64,000 bases of DNA from Bolinopsis microptera (taxonomy: Eukaryota; Ctenophora; Tentaculata; Lobata; Bolinopsidae). Below, piece after piece: positions 14,601 to 26,600 of the stretch. The notes below the pieces were generated by a model. It worked only from the letters and a program-made list of their open reading frames with translations. It searched no databases and had not been told where the DNA came from. The position numbers and the translations under genes were made by a program. The DNA is taken from contig NC_087075.1 of assembly GCF_026151205.1 (NCBI RefSeq), positions 10,152,303 through 10,216,302 on the forward strand. Direction: 5' to 3'. Numbering within the stretch: the first letter of the stretch is position 1; every line of letters starts with the position of its first letter.

Positions 14601-17600
14601 AGTCTGTCCCTTACTTCAGAGTCTGTGCCAGCAAGCCCGACTCCCTCCATTTACACCTTATTAAATCTAATCCAGTCTACTGTGAAGCGATGTTGCAACC
14701 TTTGTCCTCTTCTGGGAACCCCAGCTCTGAAATTAGTAACAAGATTCCAGCTCTCAATTTAGGGGATGATTTGCACTTTGGCAAATTGAACAAGGGGATG
14801 AGTAGTGATTATGTCATGGTTTAAGGAGGCTGATCAACCTTCATCGCATGGGCAGTGGAGCTGCGTGAAAACGTGTTGGACTAAAAAATGGGATATCCTT
14901 TTAAAGTTAAAGTTGTCGGACAAATGTTGGGGATCAGTTAAATTTGGTTTCTTTGGTTTCGGCTAGACATGAGTAATGTTGGTTTTTAAAGTTAAACAGT
15001 TAACTAGTACAGTACCTTCCTACTGACATCTTTCTGATGTATGACAGTGGTTTCGTGATAAATTAGCGCTACAGTTAACAAGATCTCAGTAGCGTTTGTA
15101 AAATGTCACAGTCAACTTCCAGCCCCCTTAAATTTAGTGGTTTGTTAACCATTGGTCCTCCCTTTCAGTCCCACTCTGACAAATGCGCCCCTCCCCTCCT
15201 CTGACAGCTAGCCTCGTTCTTATTGGTCCAGCCTGACCACGCGGGACAGATTCTGTCCTCCGATTGGTGGGATATTTTTGGAGTCTCGCCGTCTGGGACT
15301 TTGAATTATATTTCAGTTTAGTTTGAAAATATTATACTATAAGTTGCGAAGTTTGAGAACATCAACTCGCTTGTCAATTTTTTAGATTCACTGGGAATGT
15401 ATCCCGCTTGGTTGAATTTTGAGAACGAATGACTGAGTGAAAGTCTAACGAAACAGTAATACTAATCTTCGGCAATATCGTCAGATATCTTAAGTTCAGT
15501 TGTCTCATTTATAATTTAAATAAAATCCTCCGATCGAGTACTACGACGAGTGTCAGATCTCAAATAAACCAATATCGGATCAAATCACTTCTAACCTCAA
15601 TAATTGCACATCGCTAATCACGTGATCCTTACCCCTAAATCACTTCTCATGACTATCCTCATTAACTACAAGCTACTTTTTCACGACCTAACAACATCAA
15701 CATTAACCATGATCAGATAACCAGAAAACCATATCCTAAATACCTTAAATACCCTGACAACACTAGCTCACTGTACTGATCACGTGACTCTTAAAGCGAA
15801 TGACTGGACGAACCTAATTTATAAAAGGTGCCTTAACTTTGATTGTTTACTTTAGGTAATCTCATTGATAGTGCGAGCACCGTCACACACACTTCTTTTT
15901 GTTTATGATTTGTAGTAATTGTAATTCAAGATCATTAAAGGAAGCGTTGCTGCCACTTGTACCGGAATAGATTTTGCTTCCAATCTTTAGTTGAACCCTT
16001 TACCTCAGTTATATTGTGGGTGGAGATAAATTTTGATATTTTCGTCAAAAGTTTGTTCTGAATCGCGTCACTTTTATAAACGATAATAGTTTCAATTTTG
16101 CGATGTATTAGTTAACCGCCTAACGACTTGTGTCTCAGCAATTCATCTCGAAGTAACTATAACTGTGACTACTGGAATTAGTCCTGGTGAGGTGCTGTGT
16201 TTGTCAGCCGTCACTCAGGCAGTCTGACAAACGGTGCCCCATTATCTACTTTTAGTATCAACTTTTACTTTCTCTCGTAACCTGTCAAGTTTTAGTTACT
16301 TTTACCTGTGTTTCCTGACCGTGTCCAGACTTTGTATTTGTCAGGTGATGTGACATCACCTCCATTATTCTGCCCTTGATTGGGTAATGGGTCACTGACT
16401 TTACAGTTACTTCACCGAGTTGAGGTAACTTCACTGCTATAACAGTCGGAGTAAATCATTCTTTTGATTCCCACAAAAGAGGCCGCGCGACTGTTCTCCA
16501 GTCTTATAGTTGCTACAAATTAGAAACGTGCCTTTTATATAGTAGGATGGTGGATGCTATTTCATTCAGTAACTGATTTTGTGATTCATCTTCCTTTATC
16601 TGTTTCTAATGGTCGTAGGTTCCAGCTTGCCATGGGTGTAGTTAGGCAGGAGGACCAAAAGATCATACAAATTTATCGAGGGAACTGTTTCTTGGCTAGC
16701 ACCCATAAAGAAATATAACTCGGTACAGCCCTGCCCTTTGTCCATGAAAACATAAATCTCCATCAATTGTCAACACAGCTATTCTGTCTACCCCTAACTT
16801 GAACAATACTTCCTATTATCCCGATACTGAGTAACAAACCCACAGTTCCACCACGTCTGTCCCAGAGTCACGTCTGTCCAGTCTAAAAGTGACAAGTTAC
16901 CAACCAGGCGTGGCCACCTCCCTCACTCCTCTCTTCAGCTGTCCGCCTGTTTGTTGTTTTAGGAGGAGTGGTATTGGTTTCTGATCCATGTTGTTTATCT
17001 TATGATAAGGGTTGCGCGCTGTGTTGAGAGGTAGTTAACATTGTTAGGATTGTTTCTAGTTCACTGTTCAATCTAGGATTCGATTAAATCCTGGCTTCTA
17101 TGCGTATTGATTTCTGATTCGGTTTTGATTTCTGCAGTAAGTTGGTTTTTACTTATGATGAAGATAATGACCTCGATTTGAAAACTGGTCATTCAATCAT
17201 CCTGATGTATATTGTTAATAACCGTCACTTTCATCTCGTTACTGATGTCTTACTTTCTAAAATATGGGTAGCCGGTAATGGAACCTTGCAAGTATCTCCA
17301 TCGTTTAGTTTAATCCTTTCTTTAGGACCTTTTACCTTAATCAGGTTATTTCCTCCCTACCACAACTAATTCGTATAGTATGAATTCTCCTATTCATCTG
17401 AATGCATTCCCCTCTAATTTTACCAATAAATTTAGTACATAAATTTATCAATTAGCAAATATTATCATTCGAAAAGAGCAGGCATCTGTTTTAACACGTG
17501 ACTTAAATAACTGATTTTTATTGGCTTACGTTAGCACGAATCAATTGACTAAAACCTCAGCCGGGGCTCGTTGAGAAATATACGTACTTTTACAACAGAG

Positions 17601-20600
17601 GTTGTGATAGTTTTCTTAATTTTCTTCTCGCCAATTAGACTCTTTCCTAACTGCTTTTGTTGCGCTGAAATGAAATTTCATTTTAGCATATTTCAATTCT
17701 CTGACTTTCCAATCGTGAAAATATATGCCGTACGTTTCGGATCTTGGTGTTTGAGAAAATATTTTGGGTCCCCGTTCCCTCCACAGATAAAACTCTCAGG
17801 CTTGTTATAACTGTCCATTACAAGTTCCCTCCTCGACTTCTCTTCTCACATCTCCCCATTACACCTCCGTGGGTCCCCCAACTTTCTCATACCCACACCA
17901 GCTGTAGATTAACGGACATCCGGGAACCCTAATTAGGACTGAAATCCAACAGTTGCAAACTAGTCGCAAGCTAATTAACAGGGCGACTCTCATGTTTCAT
18001 CCGGCACGAGCATATAGCTGTATAAATAGGGTAAATATAGAAATACGGTTAATGAACATCACGTTAATCGGTAAATATTTTAGGTTCAGTCAGTGTGGCT
18101 TGGTCATTATTTTGGTCTTCAGGATATTTTCCGTTTTTAAAACGTTTAGGTTTAGTGTCCTGACGGCGCGGTCATTGTAAACCACGACGTCAAAATTGCC
18201 TGATTCTGTCCGGACAGGGTCTGAACAGTGATCAGATGCTGATTTACCTGGGCTACGGCACTGCCAATTATCGGATTTGCTAGATTTTATTACTTTTAAT
18301 TACCCTCGTGAAACACGCCTAGTGCAGAGTTTTCCTTGTATTTTATACTCACGACTCACCTGGTATTCTTGGTATTCCGACTTGTGCTGCGACGTTTCAG
18401 GGATCCGTTTTATTTCCCTGCCGTAAATAGCTTTCATTGTTTAAAAGTTGATATTTTGTTTGTTTGTCCATGCAGGATTATGAAAGTGTTGGTAGCTATG
18501 TACTCAACCGTCCAAACCTTCTTAATCGCCGAGTAAACCAAATTTAACTTCCACTAGTTGTGACCAGATGTTGTGATTATAATACATCGTATAGACCCTA
18601 GTTGTATCCGGATGTAGATAATAACAGCCTGCCTCCCCACTTCTAATCCCCACATGCACACATCACGTTGTCGGCCCGGGCCCTGTACCACTAGCAGGAA
18701 ATGACTGCTCCTCCGGTAGACGCTTTGGAGCCCCGTCCCTGCGTTTGCACCTCCCTTTATTCTCCATCACGTGGTGTTTTAATCGTGCCACGTGGTGCAT
18801 TTGGTTAAAGAGTTTGTTTCGTGTTCATGTGATTGAGTTAGGTCATATTGGGCACATGTCGTCCTAGTGTTAATAGTCACTAATTTAGGTTAACTTGTGA
18901 GTGAAAATTAACAAGTTTCACAACTCCCACTACTTGGCCTAATTTCTGCTCCAAGTACGGAACTATTGCTTGCGTCTAGACTTTTTAATTATTAACCACC
19001 TTCATTTGTTGCGAGATCGCCAGTTAGGGCATTCATTTTTATTTGTTCTCTTTGAATTCGATCTTGGTTTTTTTTGTTCCCAACATTTTCCATAAACTAA
19101 GTTTTATTTTAAGGGTTATTCATCTAACTGTCAGGTTCATCCAGTCTCTTTAGACTTTGATACAAATTGTAGAGAAATATTTAGTAAGAGTCTTTTGATC
19201 TTTATTCTACAAAATATCTAATCCCCTTCTGTCTACTAGTAAACAATGACAGTATTATTCAATACTATGCCTCCCAGCCTTTCATCATTTTGCGGTAAGT
19301 TCCTATGTAAGGGTACCAAACACAATAGTTCCCAACATCTATTTAGTATTATTTCTACCTCACTTGAACATTAACAGAGAGGCTGCCTCCGGAAGACAAC
19401 CAGAATGGTTATTCTCACCTTTTAGCCTAAACAATAAAATATTTCCTTGTGTTTGACATATCACTATATTTCAGATAACAAGTTGATGAATGGCTCCAGT
19501 TCAAGTTCCCCAACATCAGACAACAACACCAGCAGTGTCAGCACCATGTTGGAGTCTCTCCGCTCCAATCTCTCCCAGATATACTCAGGTTATTTGAAAT
19601 TTTATCTTTTAAACATATAAAAGCAGATTAAAACCCTATAAATTGGTAATATAAACACTGCTACTCCAGCCAGCTTTCCTAATAATTCCCATATCTAACC
19701 CTGAAATTTCCCACCAGGTGAGTCCCCAATGGAAACCCCGGCATACGTAAAAACAGAGACATACGTTAAGACAGAGAGCCCGCAACGAGGAGCGGATTTC
19801 TGTAACGATGAGAACAGTTTCAACCACCAACGAGATCAGGCTCTAAATGGAGGAGGTGAACAACAGTTCGATAACATCTACAACCCTGCAGTCACTTCTC
19901 TATCGTAAGTTATCAGATTCCGTTTTCTAATTATATTCTGACTACGGCGTTCAATGAAACTCAATTTATCGTTATTCGACCTGTGAACTTTGATTTATAT
20001 CATTGTGATTGGGATTGGGATTTCATTACTTTAAGTCGTCCGTCTATTGCTACGATTGTTTTTATTTTTTATAAGTGCCAGTGGTTATCAGTTGTCAGTT
20101 TAAACAATAATTGATGTGTTATTAGAAGTTTCTGATTGGACGACAAGACACCCTCATGACACTTAAATTGATTTCCATACATCAACTATTTGGGCAGCTT
20201 GCCAAGGGTGAAGGTGTACCGGATGTAAATGGGTGCTGTAACGGACTCGTTAATGTCACTTAAAGTGGTGCAAGGTGGTAATGGGTGGTAGTTGTACGCG
20301 ATATGTAGTACAGTTCAGTGGTGGTATCCTCAGAGGGAATATTAACGGTGTGGTGGAGCCATGTTGATCATTATTGTCTTGGCAACCATGAAGACCTGGT
20401 CAGTTGGTTCAGGTTAGGTGACAAGTGAAAATATTGGATCGGTTAAGGACCGAAGATGTTTCCTTGTGGTACACCATAATTCCCCATTTGCTTGTATATT
20501 GTATTCAGTTGATCTGCAGTTATTTAATGGTAACACTCAACTTAAGAAATCTGGGGAACATTCATATCTTTTATCGAACAGACTGCAAAAATTGCACATT

Positions 20601-23600
20601 ATAGCCGTGCACATCTAATTGTATAACCCTATCTGTGTGACTGTTATCTATAGTACATTATACAGTGTATAACACACGTAATAGTACATTATACAGTGTA
20701 TAACACACGTAATAGTTACGCGTTACATAACTGAGACATCCTAGTTTTTTACGCTCTGTGACATCAAATGTTGTTAAGGTCAATAGCAGCAGGTTGCATA
20801 TAATATCTTTCTCGCTGGGCCGTTTCCTAATACGGCCCTGCTGTCGCAATTTCCTACCTACGGTGTATGGAAAGCTAGCTCGAGGATTTGTCTCCTGCAT
20901 TAATTTAGCTGTTAAAAATAGTTCACTCTTGTTGCTCTCACTCTCTTTCTCTCTCTGCAGACGTTTGAGACAGTTGTTTTTAATCCTGCAATTTTATTGG
21001 ATGACGTCTGGTTTTCCTGCGTTCTGATTGGATGCCCAGTATGGTCGTGGTGTCGTGATTGGTGGACCAGATTGCATGTGACAGTTGCTTGGTAACGTGA
21101 CTGCTCACGTGCAGTTTGTGATAGACATACACTGTTGGTATGGTCACGTGGTAATGCCAATACTTCCTGGTTTACACATATAGCCACTTTATAAGATGTT
21201 GCTTGTCCCGAACACACCAATAGCTGCACTCAACAAACCCACGTGATTTAATGTCCACCAATGAGAACTCTCCATTCCAAAACACGTGAGCGGTCACGTG
21301 TCTCTCCAAAGTTTTATTCGACATAGTGCGTCTCCATTGTAAACCAGCGCACCAATCCCACATCTCCTCAAAACTGCGTGTCTCCTGCTCAACCAATGGG
21401 GGCCTTACTTGATAGTCATGTGACGCACAGCTCCAGAGGATTCCTCGAGAATATTGCTGTGCTGATCGTTCACAAATAGAATGGGAGCTCGTCTGTTATT
21501 GGACCAAATAGTGGAGAAATATTGTCCTAGCCGTACAGTCAAATAGTGGGACGGGTAACAATAACATTCTAGGGAGAATGACATTCTAGGGAGTCATATG
21601 AGCGTGCTCACGGGCTCTCTATCAACCAGATGATGATGAGTTTCATAGTAACCACCCCTGATCCATGCATGCTAATTAAAGTAACAATATCAGCAACCTG
21701 GTTCATGAAACCTTCATAACACTCCTTGATCACATGATCTTATCAGATATCAGCTGACCCAATCAGTTGACCACACGACCACTCTCCCACCCCATACAGA
21801 CCCATTTCTAGCCGTCTTAACGACCTTACTTCTAGCCGTCTCAAAGAAGACCAGCCCACATGAACTAGCTTGTTGTTGAGGACTCATTGTAGGGTTAGCC
21901 CGGGAGTACGATGTCTGGGTATAAAAGTGTGTTTGGGGATCAAGTAACAACTTACGTCTGCACTTGTCTGGTTTATTGTTCATTGAAGGTTGTGTTTGTA
22001 AAGAAAACATTGATAGTCTCAGTTGTGTCTCTCCAAGAAAACATCCCTTTTAACGAGTGCCTCATGGTTGAGCTCATTATCCGGTGAGAGAGAATTTTAA
22101 TTTTATAGAAATTTCTACAGAAAGAAATTTTGATATAGGTAAATTTTAGTATAGGTTTTTTTAACCTGTGCAAAAATTCAAATTATAATGAACAGTTTAA
22201 CAATTAACGCCTTGGTCTGAAGAATTTAATTTTAAACTGACATAACAGTTAGTCTTGAAAAAATGTTTGATTCATTCCATGTTTGGATCAAGATCCCACA
22301 ATCAATAATATCTCCAAGGCTCCAAACCTACCCCAACGGCATTTTCTCACATCTCCTATCTAGGCCTCTGACAGGAAATAGTTATCAGTAAGCAGGCGTA
22401 CTTTAGAGGGTGCTTAAAAGCTTTAAACTTTTAAACAATAGAGCCTACCCCGAGTAATAGTTCCTGGTTGCAAATCATTACTGCCTGAGTTAAGGGGTTT
22501 TTGAATCGCATAATCCACGTACTTGTTTCCGTGCATTTGTTACTCTCCGTGTTCCCGCTATTTGTTTGTATTCGATCTTTTGATGGAGAATGAGTTATTA
22601 AGATGAGCTTCACTGGAATGGACTACAGATTGTTGAGTCATGTAGCGGCCGGTTTGAACCAGTCTGCGTATCCTAGTTGTGCGAAAACGGCCAGTTTCAC
22701 CAACTGTGCTTTTGGTGGCGTACAGGCTTTCAAAACACAACAGAATAGCCCCGATACAAATGAAGTTTTAGATGTTGTCTCTGATCACAAGTGGTGAGGA
22801 CTAATGGGAAGAGTTTGTTGCTGTAATCATGTTGTTGATCGGTTTGGTTTGGTTTTATATCATGCCCTCACCCCCAATACTTTAATATCAGGTTTTAATC
22901 TTTTCCATCCCCCAGGTCATCAACAATGCAGAGACAGTTCTCCAGTAATCCCTACGACACGAACAACGTCAATATGATCAACAACGCACTATTCTCCCAG
23001 CAACATTCCCCCTATCCGACATACCCTCTGCCAGTAAAACCAGAACCCTCGTCCCCTAACTCACCTTACCAGCTCAACCCTTATTACCTGTCAAACACCC
23101 AGGGTATTTACCCCCCTTCCTCCATGAACCTCAATCAGATCGACTACCAGGGATACAGGTACGAGAATTTGCCAATTAAATGATTAATTAATTAATTAAA
23201 TTATGTTTTATTTTGGTGTTCATTGTTAAATGCGTACGATGTAATGAGTGAAGTTTTTCACATGTTAGGATATCTCATTTGACTATCACTCTTTTGAAAC
23301 GCAAGGAAATATTTTATAACGTTAATATTTTCAGGTTATCAGACATGATGCTGCCCTCCTTCGGTAACCATGGTAACCACGACCAGTTAATAAAGCAGGA
23401 GAAATATCCCGCACTGTAAGTACAGTTGTTCGTTTTTTAATGTTTGTTGTAGGAATGTTGTAATAGTAATGTTGTGGTGTGATGTGTCATGTTGTTTTAA
23501 GCACCAGTGTGGTTTGCAGTGGTTTTGTAGTGGTTTGCCAATGATAATCCTGGTGATTTTTTGACTGCTGGCTTTCATTTTGTGAAATATTTTTGCTCAA

Positions 23601-26600
23601 AATAGCATAATATAAGATTTAAAACAGCTTTTTGGCCTCGGCTCCATCATTTGTTCATTTGCTATCGACCATGTTGATAATTTTTCAAAACGAATAAAAA
23701 AGGATGTTGAGTGAATTCACTCCTGAATAGGTCCTTTATGGCAATCTAATTCCGTGTTGATGATACATATATAGGTTTTGATCTTGCTAAGTTAGATTTC
23801 TGCCCAAATGCTCTCAGCGATCGCATAGTTTGTCCCTAGTTGTTGTCGTCTGTTTTATATTTCGATGTTTATTATTTATTGTATCATTACCGTTGACATA
23901 AACAAATACAATCTACACACCTGACAATACTCTGACAACTACGAAAACACGACAAAAATGTCCGTTGTCATGACAACACTCTGGATATCTTGTAACATTT
24001 TACATCGGCTGAACCAAAAATTTGGACAAATTTAGTGGAGGAATTTGAAGTGTGAACATGTGTGTGTGTGTGAAGCTGACCGGCGCGCGGCGCAGTGTAT
24101 TGTCATGGCAACAAACATAATCACACCCTCTCATGTAATAGTACTGACACTACCTTGCGTTTCAGCACGCCGGAAAGTGACCCGGTGTTGACTCACCAGC
24201 TTCTCGGCCTCAATCCCGCTGTGGAGACCGACAAGATCGACTATCCTGCCCAGACCGATGTTACCGGGCCTATGAGGATCAGAAGGATAAAACGACCCAT
24301 TCCTGCAGGTTCGTAACCAGTTTCACCCCTTCATTTCACCCTTCATTTTCATATACATTCGCGGGTGTGAACGACCGAAATTCTGGGAAATGCCAATTTT
24401 TTCTAAAGTTAAAAAAGACGGAGTCAGCCGATGTTTATGTTATGATTTATCCGCAGGTCCCACCTACCCCGTGCATTTGTGGCAGTTTATTTTGGAACTG
24501 TTGGGCGATCACGCGTGTAAGGACATCATCGCATGGACTGGCAATGATCTGGAGTTCAAGGTCCTGAACTCTCGGGAACTGGCTAGGAAGTGGGGAAAAC
24601 GGAAAAACAAACCGCGAATGAACTTCGACAAGTTGTCACGTGCCATGCGGTATTACTACGAGAAAAACATTATCAAGCACATTCCCGGACAGAGACTGGT
24701 CTATCGGTTCTGTAGGAATCCTGATGATATCGTGTTTACTCAGTTGTTAAAAACTGCAATGGGAACTTTGCCTCCAGAGGCCAGATTAACGGCCCCTGTC
24801 ACAACAAATCCTTGCTTTGCTTCACCTGTAGACCAAACTCCGACCATACCCGACGGGTACTTTAACCCACAAAACTCTCAGACAATGACCCACCCTTTTA
24901 CTGTGAAGCAGATTGTGTACTGAGCGTGCGCGTGAGGAGTGTTGAAGTTGCGTGAGAAATTGCGTGAGAATTTGCGTGATATGGCGCGGGAAGGCGCGTG
25001 AGGGATCACGCAAATCTCCCAACAGAGTTATTTTATTGTGCAGTGTTTTGACAATTTCAACCAACTTTTAATTCTGAGCGGGAATGAGGAGGGGAAATAA
25101 TTTATACTCGTGATATATCAGAGTTAATTTACACTAAAAGCCTTGTAAAATATGATAAGGTCATTTGGATAACAGTTTTAGTTTATTTATTGATTTGTAA
25201 CATGGATTTACTTATTTATTCCATTTTCAGCCATAAAACAGATTAACAATAATGTCGCCTTGACACTAACTCATCTAAGGCTATGTCTAATATCCGACCG
25301 ATGTTTTAAACTTTTTAACCTAAAAAAATGGGTAGGCATGTTTTAAGGAAATTGGGAGGGCAAATATATTTTACCAGATTTCTATGGTCGCCCCCTGAAA
25401 CCCTTGTGGTGCTACTTTTTACCTGTTTAAGGGGCTGAGCCCCAGATTGAAATGTCAAAGTATTTTTACTAAATCGTTAATTATCACTCCACTTATTTAC
25501 ATATGATTTGTCAATATTATGTAAAAATTTATACAAAGTGCATATAATCTATTGAGAATGCAGAGAAATTGTTCGTTAGTTTTATGAGAATATCCCAGTT
25601 GTATGCATGCGCAGAGGCCAAAAGGACATAACTTTTAGAAAAGCTTGATGTAAAATAAGTAACATAGAAAATAGGGAAGCATATCTCGAGTTTCGTGTCC
25701 GTATAGGGCAATCTTTAAATGTGTCCCTTTCGGCCTCTGGTTTTTGGTTTAAGTTGTTGAAATATTAACTTTAATAGCTTCGCGATTGTATGGTTTAATT
25801 GATAATCAGGATAAAGATAAAAATTGAGGGATTTTCAATGTCCACATTATGTTATTTTCTTCTTCAAATCTTTCATTGATTTCTAGAAATCAAATGTATC
25901 ATTTTGAAATATTACAAAACAGAAAATCCAACAAAATTTATTAAAAAATACGCGAACTCATTAATTTTGAACTTGCCATCACCCTCTCCACAATCATGAA
26001 GATACCACAATACAATTCTTAAATTCGTAAATATCTATTATAACTAACATTATCCTTACAAATTTTCGTAAATGTTTCTATAATCTATATGACTCCACCT
26101 CAATCTTACCAAAGTTTCCCCTTAGGTCCCTCCTACCCAGTTCACCTGTGGCAGTTCATCTTGGAACTACTTGGAGATCACAGCTGCAAGGACTTCATCG
26201 CCTGGACGGGAAATGACCTGGAGTTCAAAGTTATTAACAGCAGAGAGCTTGCACGAAGGTGGGGAAGGAGGAAAAACAACGCCAGAATGAACTTCGACAA
26301 GTTGTCACGTGCCATGCGGTATTACTACGAGAAAAACATTATCAAGCACATTCCCGGACAGAGACTGGTGTACAGGTATTGCAGGAATCCTGATGATATC
26401 GTGTTCACCCAGCTTCTGAAGACTGCCATGGGAACCCTGCCCCCAGAGACCAGACTAATAGCCCCCGTGACCACTAACCCCCACTTCAACAACACTCACT
26501 CTCTGGGAGGGGGGTTTAATCCCCTTTCTAACGGAGCCCCCCGCTCTCTCTCCTTCAGCTCAGCCAGCTCGTCCTGTTCCTCCCTCCTACAACAGTCCTC

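Larger units (their letters stand above)
11760..19474 (+). other. ETS intron 4 (about 7.7 kb)
   Basis: No additional coding exon I can support. It contains a roughly 50-bp tandem duplication near 12870-12960 and a short GACCGAGTGTGACATA-type triplication at 14470-14526. CCAAT-containing GC-richer patches lie at 13540-13610 and 15170-15290. An 82-codon open frame at 14576-14824 follows a CACGTG-bearing segment but lacks a strong donor. Confidence 0.55.
19905..22602 (+). other. ETS intron 6 with promoter-like sequence
   Basis: Non-coding between exon 6 and the candidate internal first exon. It contains a 32-bp tandem duplication (about 20651-20714), a CACGTG cluster (21060-21450) and a TATA box (21920). 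No other gene is visible. Confidence 0.55.

Noticed and set aside
14576-14824. 82-codon frame after a CACGTG segment, possible extra ETS first exon
   Set aside because: Its end lacks a usable donor in a phase that fits exon 5, and its composition is not like the other ETS exons.
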